Shown: piece by piece, positions 6,805-12,100 of the stretch | Numbering within the stretch: the stretch's first letter is position 1 | Layout: the number at the start of each line of letters is the position of its first letter | Origin: Succinivibrio sp. | GTDB lineage: Bacteria > Pseudomonadota > Gammaproteobacteria > Enterobacterales > Succinivibrionaceae | NCBI GenBank assembly: GCA_017959135.1 | Contig: JAGDBH010000266.1 | Location: 1 to 12,100 of the forward strand | Reading direction: 5' to 3' | Length of the DNA: 12,100 nt | The notes under the pieces: generated by a model | Seen by the model: only the letters and a program-made list of their open reading frames with translations | Databases searched by the model: none | Told to the model about the DNA's origin: nothing | Program-made: the position numbers and the translations under genes

Positions 6805-8214
6805 CTAACCTTCTCTTTTCTGGGTCATACGTGGATTCAGCATATTCTTAGGCTCAAGAATCTTGGTGATCTGAGCTTTACTCATATAGCCTCTCTCCAG
6901 ACATATGTCACCTACGGCCTTTCCGGTCTGCAGAGCCTCCTTAGCGATTGAAGCAGACTTCTCGTAGCCTAGGTATGGATTGAATGCGGTAACAATACCA
7001 ACTGAGTTCATTACAGACTTCAGACAGTCAGCAGTACGAGGCTGTAGACCTGCAACTGCATACTTGTTGACGGTAATAACTGCATTGGTAATCAGATTTA
7101 ATGAATTGAACAGTGCATAAGCAATACCTGGCTCAACAGCATTCAACTCAAACTCGCCTCTCTCAGCGCATAAGGTAATGGTTAAATCATTACCCATAAC
7201 CTGATAGCAGGCCTCTAATGTTACCTCTGGAATTACAGGGTTTACTTTACCTGGCATAATTGAGCTGCCAGGCTGCATCTTTGGAAGATCGATTTCACCT
7301 AAGCCGCAGCGTGGACCTGAATTCATAAGTCTCAGATCATTTGCAATCTTGCATAGATGAACAGCTAAGGTACGTAAAGCAGCACTTACAGTAACGTAAT
7401 CTGCGGTATCCTGAGTTGCAGCAATCAGATCTTTAGCATTTGAGAACTTAACACCAGTGATGTCGTTTAAATGCTTGATAACAGCCTTGCTGTAATCTGG
7501 ATGGCAGTTAATGCCGGTACCAATTGCAGTAGCACCAAGATTCAGAACAGTCATAATCTTGCATGCCTTTTCGATCTGAGCAATGTCAGAATCAATAAAG
7601 GTTGCAAATGCGTTGAAGGTGTTGCCTAAAGTGGTAGGAACAGCATCTTCAAGCTCTGTACGGCCCATCTTGATGATATCTTTGAATTCTTTTGCTCTCT
7701 TCTTTAAAGCTTCCTTTAAATCTTCAAGAGCTTTCTTAAGATCGGTTAGATAGTAAACGGATGCTACCTTGATTGAGCTAGGATAAGTATCGTTAGTACT
7801 CTGTCCCAGGTTAGCGTGGTCATTTGGATGTAGATACTGATACTCGCCCTTCTTGTGCTTCATGCCTTCAAGAGCAACGTTAACCAGAACCTCATTCATA
7901 TTCATGTTGGTTGAGGTACCGGCACCGCCCTGAATCATGTCCACAACGAACTGATCAGCAAACTGGCCTTTGATAACCTTGTCTGCAGCACCGCATAATG
8001 CTTTTGCTTTATCTTTGTCTAGGACACCAACTTCTGCATTGGCCTTTGCAGCGGCTTTTTTAACCTGAGCAAAAGCTTTAACAAATAGAGGATAATCTCT
8101 GAAGCGGTGACCAGTCATCTTGAAATTATTCAAAGCTCTGTATGTCTGAACACCGTAGTAGATGTCATCAGGCAACTCAAGCTCACCAATAAAATCATGT
8201 TCTTTTCTAGTCAT
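6805..8214 (-). CDS. aspA: Aspartate ammonia-lyase (aspartase)
   Basis: AspA deaminates L-aspartate reversibly to fumarate and ammonia in the cytoplasm, feeding fumarate respiration or succinate formation. The 469-residue length is near E. coli AspA (478). Family signatures are GAGTSTNMNMNEV at 97-109, HPNDHANLGQSTND at 129-142, MGRTELEDAVPTTLG at 183-197, GATAIGTG at 227-234 and the flexible loop GSSIMPGKVNP at 316-326, in which Ser318 is the catalytic base by position. The loop has Gly where E. coli AspA has Ala, as in class II fumarases. The remaining sequence, including the N-terminal DDIYYGVQTYRAL, and the dcuA neighbour favour aspartase; fumarase is the alternative. AAGGA lies 8 nt before the ATG. 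The long leader holds two related hairpins and a tandem TATAGT -10. Confidence 0.94.
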   Translation of the reverse strand: MTRKEHDFIGELELPDDIYYGVQTYRALNNFKMTGHRFRDYPLFVKAFAQVKKAAAKANAEVGVLDKDKAKALCGAADKVIKGQFADQFVVDMIQGGAGTSTNMNMNEVLVNVALEGMKHKKGEYQYLHPNDHANLGQSTNDTYPSSIKVASVYYLTDLKKALEDLKEALKKRAKEFKDIIKMGRTELEDAVPTTLGNTFNAFATFIDSDIAQIEKACKIMTVLNLGATAIGTGINCHPDYSKAVIKHLNDITGVKFSNAKDLIAATQDTADYVTVSAALRTLAVHLCKIANDLRLMNSGPRCGLGEIDLPKMQPGSSIMPGKVNPVIPEVTLEACYQVMGNDLTITLCAERGEFELNAVEPGIAYALFNSLNLITNAVITVNKYAVAGLQPRTADCLKSVMNSVGIVTAFNPYLGYEKSASIAKEALQTGKAVGDICLERGYMSKAQITKILEPKNMLNPRMTQKREG

Positions 8215-8261
8215 TTTATGTTTCCTTATTGTTTGTTTTTTGTAGAAAAAGTTAAACTAAC

Positions 8262-8299
8262 TGCCCCAAAATGGAGCAGAAATGCCCAATAAATGAGCA
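8262..8299 (-). promoter_or_regulatory. Two tandem 17-nt hairpins/palindromes in the aspA leader
   Basis: On the minus strand TGCTCATTTATTGGGCA (8299-8283) and TGCTCCATTTTGGGGCA (8278-8262) are separated by 4 nt, so their centres are 21 bp apart. Each folds into a 6-bp stem with a 5-nt loop. The inner pair is A-U in one and C-G in the other, and the fourth pair is G-U in both. The units lie just downstream of the predicted start of transcription and may be an RNA leader element or a double operator. Confidence 0.6.
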
Positions 8300-8311
8300 A
8301 AACATTAAGAC

Positions 8312-8323
8312 ACTATAACTATA
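8312..8323 (-). promoter_or_regulatory. Tandem TATAGT -10 elements for aspA-dcuA
   Basis: Two adjacent TATAGT hexamers lie on the minus strand about 100 nt upstream of the aspA start. No good -35 exists at either spacing (TACAAA or AAATCT), which suggests an activator-dependent promoter. A TGTGAT half site is centred about 60-65 bp upstream of the predicted start of transcription. Confidence 0.45.
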
Positions 8324-8358
8324 AGTTCTTAAACAGATTTTTTGTAGTAATGATTTTA

Positions 8359-8410
8359 AAAATAGAGCTTTGATCACACACGATACAAAAAAAATAGAGC
8401 AATTATCACA
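8359..8410 (-). repeat. 20-bp imperfect direct repeat upstream of aspA
   Basis: On the minus strand TGTGATNNNNGCTCTATTTT occurs twice (8378-8359 and 8410-8391), with 17 of 20 positions identical and a 32-bp period. The upstream copy overlaps the 3' arm and U-tract of a terminator. Both begin with TGTGA, the half-site of CRP, but neither has the matching TCACA half. Confidence 0.6.
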
Positions 8411-8423
8411 TTGATAATTGCTC
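8387..8423 (-). terminator. Terminator of the Sel1/Hcp-like gene
   Basis: GAGCAATTATCA and TGATAATTGCTC form a perfect 12-bp stem with a 3-nt loop, followed on the minus strand by UA and eight U (8394-8387). It lies 63 nt past the stop codon of the gene at 8487-9116 and separates that gene from aspA. Confidence 0.93.
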
Positions 8424-8486
8424 AACACGAGAAAAACAAGAACAAAATTAGATACCTTTTCTAAAAAAGGCGTAAGAACATAAGGA

Positions 8487-9116
8487 TTAGTTTAATTTCT
8501 TTACCAGATTATCAACAAATGAATCTGCTAAAGGAACATTGCTGCTTTTACGAGATAACTCAACAACTCGTGAGCATGCATCCATGGCATTGTCTGAAAC
8601 TGACTCACATACTCTCTTGTAGTATTTCTTTGCTTCCTGAGCATCATAAGCAACATTGTAACCTTTCACTTGAGAGGATGCTCCAGGCTTTGAGCCATAT
8701 TCATAAAGACGAGCTGCCTTCATGCATGAATCGTAGTTGTTCAGCTTGCAACCTAAATCTAGATAATATAGAACTTCATACAATGTAACATTCTGGTCAC
8801 TTGGAGAAACGTTAACAGAATCTTCCTGCATTGCAAAATAAGTTGAATATGTCAGATTGCATGATTCTGAATCTTTATATTTTTCACACAAGGTACGCAG
8901 ATATGAAAAAGCCTTGCGGTAGTCTTTGTTTTCAAGAAGCTGATCTCGTTCCTCAATGCATTTGGCAAAATCGTCAGAAGCATAAGGATCGTTAGAAGCA
9001 TTAGTCTGAGAAATTTCCCCACCAAGAGTGTTGTTACCGTTACAGATGGCAAAAACAAGAGGAGTGCTTACACAAACAACACAAAGAATGAAAACAAATA
9101 CTTTTAATAATTTCAT
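8487..9116 (-). CDS. Secreted cysteine-paired Sel1/Hcp-like repeat protein, function unknown
   Basis: This 209-residue protein starts with a typical Sec signal peptide (Lys3/Lys5, hydrophobic 6-22). Cleavage is likely after VFA at residue 23; a lipobox is not formed because Ile precedes Cys25. The mature part has eight cysteines, six of them as close pairs at the ends of helix hairpins: 77/86, 123/131 and 170/181. The segment YYLDLGCKLNNYDSCMKAARLYEYG at 117-141 is an excellent Sel1-like repeat of the disulfide-linked kind known from Helicobacter Hcp proteins. Such solenoids bind proteins or peptidoglycan fragments in the periplasm, but no specific role can be assigned here. The start has no clear SD: the ATG overlaps the end of a 4-codon frame, ATGATCGCTATATGA. 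A strong promoter is present at 9171-9198, with a CRP-like palindrome downstream of it. Confidence 0.8.
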   Translation of the reverse strand: MKLLKVFVFILCVVCVSTPLVFAICNGNNTLGGEISQTNASNDPYASDDFAKCIEERDQLLENKDYRKAFSYLRTLCEKYKDSESCNLTYSTYFAMQEDSVNVSPSDQNVTLYEVLYYLDLGCKLNNYDSCMKAARLYEYGSKPGASSQVKGYNVAYDAQEAKKYYKRVCESVSDNAMDACSRVVELSRKSSNVPLADSFVDNLVKKLN

Positions 9117-9141
9117 ATAGCGATCATAAGGTAAATAATAA

Positions 9142-9157
9142 AGTGATCAAAATCACA
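9142..9157. promoter_or_regulatory. CRP-like palindrome in the leader of the Sel1/Hcp-like gene
   Basis: On the minus strand TGTGA-TTTTGA-TCACT matches the CRP consensus TGTGA-N6-TCACA in nine of ten conserved positions. Its centre falls roughly 14 bp downstream of the predicted transcription start, where CRP binding would block rather than activate. Confidence 0.6.
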
Positions 9158-9170
9158 TCTTTTTAAAGCC

Positions 9171-9198
9171 ATTATATATAAAAAAAATACCTTGTAAA
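9171..9198 (-). promoter_or_regulatory. Sigma70 promoter of the Sel1/Hcp-like gene
   Basis: On the minus strand TTTACA (9198-9193) and a perfect TATAAT (9176-9171) are separated by 16 bp. Transcription would start near 9164, giving a 5' leader of about 48 nt that contains the CRP-like palindrome. Confidence 0.7.
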
Positions 9199-9520
9199 TG
9201 GTTTTTGTAAAATAAATTATCAACAGTCGAGCAACGGTGATTTTTATCGAAACTGATCAGAATCTGACATGACAGTTTTTAATAATATTTGATTTTACAC
9301 TATTTTTTCACGAAACATATTATTAGCACAATTTTCGCACGTTTTTCAGGATTCCCTAAAAATGACCAAAGATTGCAAAATATTTTATGCAAAATCAGTA
9401 AGTTGTTTAAATAATAAAACAAATTGATATGTGTTAAGAAAATAGAGTAAAACGAGAGATCAGTTTTTGTTAAAATGACGAGCGTTTAGGGAAATAAAGA
9501 AAAAGAAGAAATTCTTGAAG
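9199..9520. other. AT-rich gap without a recognisable gene
   Basis: No convincing frame or RNA gene lies between the promoter of the Sel1/Hcp-like gene and the 3' end of tRNA-Ser. A near-palindrome, TTGCAAAATATTTTATGCAA (9373-9392), is the only notable symmetric element. TAAAAT at 9471-9476 (plus) is a possible -10 for tusE, which would make its leader run antisense through the tRNA. No clear Rho-independent terminator follows the tRNA on the minus strand, only a pyrimidine-rich stretch. Confidence 0.4.
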
Positions 9521-9610
9521 TGGCGGATGGAGTGAGATTCGAACTCACGGAGGGCGTGAACCCTCGACGGTTTTCAAGACCGTTGCATTCAACCGCTCTG
9601 CCATCCATCC
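9521..9610 (-). tRNA. tRNA-Ser (anticodon UGA)
   Basis: The 90-nt gene folds as a class II tRNA. The acceptor GGATGGA pairs with TCCATCC, followed by discriminator G and an encoded CCA (9523-9521). The D-arm is GCAGAGCGGTTGAATGC. The anticodon stem ACGGT/ACCGT encloses CT-TGA-AA, giving anticodon UGA, which reads UCA and related serine codons. A long variable arm (GAGGG/CCCTC) and a T-arm with GTTCGAATC complete it. All are typical of bacterial tRNA-Ser. Its promoter appears to overlap the start of the divergent tusE gene. Confidence 0.97.
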
Positions 9611-9619
9611 GCTGAAAAC

Positions 9620-9624
9620 GAGGA
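9620..9624 (+). promoter_or_regulatory. Ribosome binding site of tusE
   Basis: GAGGA lies 9 nt before the tusE ATG at 9634 and fixes that start. It lies within the predicted start region of the divergent tRNA-Ser transcript. Confidence 0.75.
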
Positions 9625-9626
9625 AC

Positions 9627-9632
9627 ATTATA
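9627..9632 (-). promoter_or_regulatory. -10 element of the tRNA-Ser gene
   Basis: A perfect TATAAT on the minus strand lies 17 nt upstream of the mature tRNA 5' end, leaving a leader of roughly 10 nt. The -35 is weak (TTCCAT at 18-bp spacing) and would lie inside the tusE coding region. Confidence 0.6.
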
Positions 9633-9633
9633 T

Positions 9634-9966
9634 ATGAGTTTTACCTTTAATGGAAGAGAAATTTTAACTGATTCTGAGGGTTATTTAAAAAACGCAGAGG
9701 ACTGGGACGAGTCCTTAATGAGATTTATGGCTAAAAATGACGGTTTAGACTTAACCGAGGACCATATTCTGATCATTAAAGAAGTTAAAAAATATTTTGA
9801 AGAGTACGCAACAACACCGGCAATCAGAATTCTAATTAAATATTTAAAGACATCTGGACATGAGGATCTGGCATCATCAATAAGACTGGCAGTCCTGTTT
9901 CCAGATGGTGCTGCGAAAAGTGCAGCTAAGTATGCAGGACTGCCTAAACCGGTTAAGTGTATCTGA
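9634..9966 (+). CDS. tusE: Sulfur relay protein TusE (DsrC family)
   Basis: TusE accepts persulfide sulfur from the TusBCD complex and passes it to MnmA, which makes the 2-thiouridine at position 34 of tRNA-Lys, -Glu and -Gln. The 110 residues equal the family length (E. coli 109). The N-terminal FNGREILTDSEGYLKNAEDW, the helix segment TTPAIRILIKYL at 60-71 and the C-terminal GLPKPVKCI closely match TusE, with the sulfur-carrying cysteine at 109, second from the end. The extra upstream cysteine of dissimilatory DsrC is absent, so this is the tRNA-thiolation type. An SD (GAGGA) lies 9 nt upstream. Its start region overlaps the tRNA-Ser promoter, and its stop codon directly abuts the stop of the convergent amylase gene. 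No tusBCD genes are in the window. Confidence 0.96.
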   Translation: MSFTFNGREILTDSEGYLKNAEDWDESLMRFMAKNDGLDLTEDHILIIKEVKKYFEEYATTPAIRILIKYLKTSGHEDLASSIRLAVLFPDGAAKSAAKYAGLPKPVKCI

Positions 9967-11811
9967 TTAGCGCTTAACCTCTAATAAAGCTACAGTATCA
10001 GACTTGATTTCAACAGAACCGTTTATCACCCTGTATTCCTTTCCGGAATATCCATCCTGAAGAACGGTTCCATCAGCAAAGCACTTGGAAACGTTAAGCT
10101 TGTCTGATTCACCTAAATGAATTACAACTCTGTTATCAATCTTCTTTGAGCTATCCTTATAGATTCTGCAGAAAGAGTTATCTCCAATATCATACTGAGC
10201 ACCGGCACCCACTGCAGGATTTCTCAGTCTGAACTGACCAACCTTCTGCCATACAGAGAGAACCTTATTTGATGAGTAATCCTGGCTTAGCTTCTGAATA
10301 TTTGATGCCCACTTATCAGCATTGATAATGTCTGTAGGGAAGTTCATATCAGAACGCATGCCCTGCTCTAAATCAATACCGCCGCCCTTATCATTCTCTC
10401 TGCTGGTTTCATCACCATAGAACATCTGAATGGCACCAGGCATCAGACCGAACATGATGGCAGCATTCTCCATGTTCTTCTTGCGGCACAGTGAGGTGTC
10501 ATGAGAAGAAATATAGGTCAGATTTCCAAGAGCAACCTTGCCCTCTTCCTTTCCGTACATCTTTGCATAGCGTACCCAATCATCCTTGTCAGGAAGAATA
10601 CAGGTGTTAAGATTTACACCATCAGGATTGAAATAGAAATCAATTAGAGAATCAAAGCCGCCCTTTGAGGCATATTCATTCTTATCATCAGGATCGTTGG
10701 TAAAGCCCCATACCTCACCAGTCATATAGAAAGGATCTGTCCAGTCTGCGGCAGGATCTTTACCCTTGTTTGCAGCTCTCCACTTCTCAAGAGCCTTTAC
10801 AGATAACTTCTTTAAAAGATTCCAGTTTTCCTTGGTAACATACTTAACAGTATCACATCTGAAACCATCAATACCGAATTCCTCTACCCATGAAGCAAGC
10901 CAGTGAGCTTCAAACTCGGAAACACTCATTTCTCCAGTACGGTACGGAAGAGCTGCAGGAATGTCGTGTGCCTTGTCAGCCTTGCTCCATTTCTCCTGTA
11001 AAAAGACAGGAATTGAAACCTTTGGCTCTTTTATATTTGAATTCTTAAAATCTGGCAGGTATGCAAGACAGCCATCAATAGAGTCATCAGCTCCGCAGGT
11101 CTGACCATAACCGTCAAAACGGATCCAGTCCTTGCCCCACCAGCGGTTCCAGCTTTCATCCTCTGAAGCATCAATTGGCTTGTCATGATAAGACTGACCT
11201 GCAGCTGCATCAGGAATAAACTTTGAGCACGGATCAAAGTTGTCTTTTGTTCTTCCGAAATTAAAGTCACACATATCTTTTAATGTTGCATAACCGCTGT
11301 GGTTCATTACAACATCAATTAAGACTCTGATACCACGCTTATGAGCCTCGTTTACAAAATTTCTGAAATCATCAACCGTACCGAGGTTGGCATCAATAGA
11401 AGTGAAATCTAAAGCATAGTAGCCGTGATAGGAGTAATACTGATACAGCCCCATAGGACCACCGCCGACCCAGCCGTGAGACTGTTCTACAGGAGAGCTT
11501 ACCCAGATAGCACTTACACCAAGAGATCTTATGTAATCAAGCTTTGAAGTTAAGCCGGCAAAATCACCACCGTGAAAGGTTCCTGCTGTATAGCCAGAAT
11601 CATCCTTATATGGTCTGCCATAGCTGTCATCGTTATTAGGATCACCATTAGCATAACGATCGGTAATTACAAAATAGACATTGGCATTATTCCACTCAAA
11701 GGGAAGATCAGCTCCTTCATAGGAATCATTTGATGATACTGTAGACTTATAAGCAAGGCTTCCTGCGGCTACAGATACCGCAAGAACTAATGCAGCAGTT
11801 CTTAATTTCAT
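9967..11811 (-). CDS. malS: Periplasmic GH13 alpha-amylase, MalS-like, lacking the N-terminal domain
   Basis: This endo-acting alpha-1,4-glucan hydrolase of 614 residues starts with a Sec signal peptide (cleavage likely after SLA, residue 20), so it acts in the periplasm or is secreted. The GH13 regions are DVVMNH at 166-171 (I), GFRCDTVKY at 316-324 (II, nucleophile Asp320), TGEVWG at 364-369 (III, acid/base Glu366) and SSHD at 435-438 (IV). VYFVITDRYANGDP at 45-58, TFHGGDFAGL at 78-87 and EQSHGWVGGG at 109-118 resemble E. coli MalS closely. MalS is 676 residues with about 180 residues before this point, whereas here only about 40 precede it, so its N-terminal domain is missing. Region II ends in Lys-Tyr instead of the usual Lys-His. 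Nine cysteines follow the signal peptide, suggesting disulfides. The SD is weak (GAG, 5 nt from ATG). Confidence 0.93.
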   Translation of the reverse strand: MKLRTAALVLAVSVAAGSLAYKSTVSSNDSYEGADLPFEWNNANVYFVITDRYANGDPNNDDSYGRPYKDDSGYTAGTFHGGDFAGLTSKLDYIRSLGVSAIWVSSPVEQSHGWVGGGPMGLYQYYSYHGYYALDFTSIDANLGTVDDFRNFVNEAHKRGIRVLIDVVMNHSGYATLKDMCDFNFGRTKDNFDPCSKFIPDAAAGQSYHDKPIDASEDESWNRWWGKDWIRFDGYGQTCGADDSIDGCLAYLPDFKNSNIKEPKVSIPVFLQEKWSKADKAHDIPAALPYRTGEMSVSEFEAHWLASWVEEFGIDGFRCDTVKYVTKENWNLLKKLSVKALEKWRAANKGKDPAADWTDPFYMTGEVWGFTNDPDDKNEYASKGGFDSLIDFYFNPDGVNLNTCILPDKDDWVRYAKMYGKEEGKVALGNLTYISSHDTSLCRKKNMENAAIMFGLMPGAIQMFYGDETSRENDKGGGIDLEQGMRSDMNFPTDIINADKWASNIQKLSQDYSSNKVLSVWQKVGQFRLRNPAVGAGAQYDIGDNSFCRIYKDSSKKIDNRVVIHLGESDKLNVSKCFADGTVLQDGYSGKEYRVINGSVEIKSDTVALLEVKR

Positions 11812-11828
11812 ACTAACTCACGAAAATT

Positions 11829-11834
11829 ATTATA
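11829..11834 (-). promoter_or_regulatory. Possible -10 element of the amylase gene
   Basis: A perfect TATAAT on the minus strand ends 17 nt before the amylase ATG, which would leave a very short leader. The -35 is poor (TAATTA at 17 bp). A second, weaker option is TATAGC near 11867-11872. Confidence 0.35.
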
Positions 11835-11911
11835 TTAAGCACACTTTTATCTAATTATTGTATGTAACAGCTATATTCTATTAGATTTTCTGTTGATAAA
11901 ACAAAGAATAA

Positions 11912-11927
11912 AATGATAAAGATCACA
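11912..11927. promoter_or_regulatory. CRP-like site upstream of the amylase gene
   Basis: On the minus strand TGTGA-TCTTTA-TCATT matches TGTGA-N6-TCACA in eight of ten positions, about 100 bp upstream of the amylase start. CRP control of a starch-degrading enzyme is plausible (E. coli mal genes are CRP-dependent), but it is inferred. Confidence 0.5.
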
Positions 11928-11957
11928 ATTATTTCGAAATAACAGTGAATCGATTTA

Positions 11958-11981
11958 TACCTGTACTTTGCAAAGTAGGTA
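11958..11981. repeat. Palindrome between the amylase gene and the right-edge gene
   Basis: A perfect 12-bp palindrome ACTTTGCAAAGT (11965-11976) is flanked by TACCT (11958-11962) and AGGTA (11977-11981), with two unpaired bases on the left. It contains GTAGGTA, which recurs at 12054. It is a candidate operator in the divergent promoter region. Confidence 0.5.
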
Positions 11982-12047
11982 CAACGTATTCTAATCAAAT
12001 CTCACAAAAAATTTAAATAACAATCAGTTAGATATTATTTTTAGTGC

Positions 12048-12053
12048 TATAAT
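12048..12053 (+). promoter_or_regulatory. -10 element of a plus-strand promoter at the right edge
   Basis: A perfect TATAAT has transcription expected to start near 12060, inside the inverted repeat at 12054-12078. No strong -35 is seen (CAGTTA at 17 bp). Confidence 0.5.
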
Positions 12054-12078
12054 GTAGGTATTATATAGTTGTACCTAC
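12054..12078. promoter_or_regulatory. Inverted repeat GTAGGTA-N11-TACCTAC (candidate operator)
   Basis: Exact 7-bp arms (12054-12060 and 12072-12078) start right after the TATAAT box and cover the predicted transcription start. This is the usual place for a repressor operator, probably controlling the gene that starts at 12093. Confidence 0.6.
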
Positions 12079-12092
12079 AAAGATATTTTATT

Positions 12093-12100
12093 ATGAGTAA
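12093..12100 (+). CDS. Possible start of a gene running off the right edge
   Basis: Only ATG AGT AA is visible (Met-Ser-Asn or Lys). It is preceded by a promoter -10 at 12048, a palindrome over the predicted transcription start, and a weak AAAGA 9 nt upstream of the ATG. The layout suggests a gene divergent from the amylase, but nothing can be said about its product. Confidence 0.3.

Noticed and set aside
6805..8214. Class II fumarase instead of aspartase
   Set aside because: The catalytic loop is PGKVNP as in fumarases, but the N-terminal region, overall similarity to E. coli AspA and linkage to dcuA favour aspartase. Fumarase remains a minor alternative.
8519..8788. Plus-strand open frame antisense to the Sel1/Hcp-like gene
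   Set aside because: The minus frame has a signal peptide, patterned cysteines, a promoter and a terminator. The plus frame has none of these.
9362..9427. 21-codon plus-strand frame beginning ATG ACC AAA
   Set aside because: It has no ribosome binding site, lies in AT-rich intergenic DNA and shows no recognisable peptide features.
9521..9966. Functional pairing of tRNA-Ser with TusE
   Set aside because: TusE serves 2-thiolation of tRNA-Lys, -Glu and -Gln, not tRNA-Ser. Adjacency alone does not support a substrate link, although transcriptional interference is possible.
1..12100. Mobile elements, CRISPR arrays, phage or defence genes
   Set aside because: No transposase, integrase, regularly spaced repeats or defence domains appear in any frame. 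The tRNA-Ser gene has no duplicated 3' end in the window that would mark an integrated element.

Overview
The window reads as an ordinary chromosomal stretch of an AT-rich, probably anaerobic gammaproteobacterium. Its core genes (cmk-rpsA order, ribA, tusE, a tRNA-Ser with encoded CCA) resemble Escherichia coli proteins. The aspA-dcuA pair and a MalS-type periplasmic amylase suggest amino acid and C4-dicarboxylate metabolism with succinate or fumarate exchange plus starch use. A member of the Succinivibrionaceae (Aeromonadales) would fit, but that assignment is inference from gene content and base composition. I see no mobile element, CRISPR array, phage gene or defence system, and no clear undescribed multi-gene system. 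The points of interest are small: leader hairpins, palindromes, overlapping signals and two unusual protein architectures.

Layout. The left edge (1-398, minus) holds the start of a LacX-type aldose 1-epimerase. Next come tandem hairpins ending rpsA, then cmk-rpsA on the minus strand with a structured 94-nt junction. A 390-nt gap contains the cmk promoter, an orphan minus-strand terminator and the ribA promoter. ribA (plus, TTG start) converges on a BASS-family sodium-coupled transporter (minus), and the two share a 16-bp bidirectional terminator. A minus-strand aspA-dcuA operon follows: aspartase makes fumarate from aspartate, and DcuA exchanges C4-dicarboxylates across the inner membrane. 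Upstream of aspA lie a two-unit hairpin/palindrome leader and the terminator of the next gene, which encodes a secreted, cysteine-paired Sel1/Hcp-like protein.

The right part holds a 400-nt AT-rich gap, tRNA-Ser(UGA) (minus), and tusE (plus), whose ribosome binding site and start lie inside the apparent tRNA promoter. tusE meets the convergent malS-type amylase gene with no bases between the two stop codons. The last 290 bases, upstream of the amylase, carry a CRP-like site and two palindromes sharing a GTAGGTA element. A possible divergent gene begins at 12093 and runs off the window.

The metabolic theme is partly coherent (extracytoplasmic alpha-glucan breakdown, aspartate to fumarate, C4-dicarboxylate exchange, CRP-like sites near three of the units). 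The other genes are housekeeping: translation, CMP kinase, riboflavin synthesis and tRNA thiolation.
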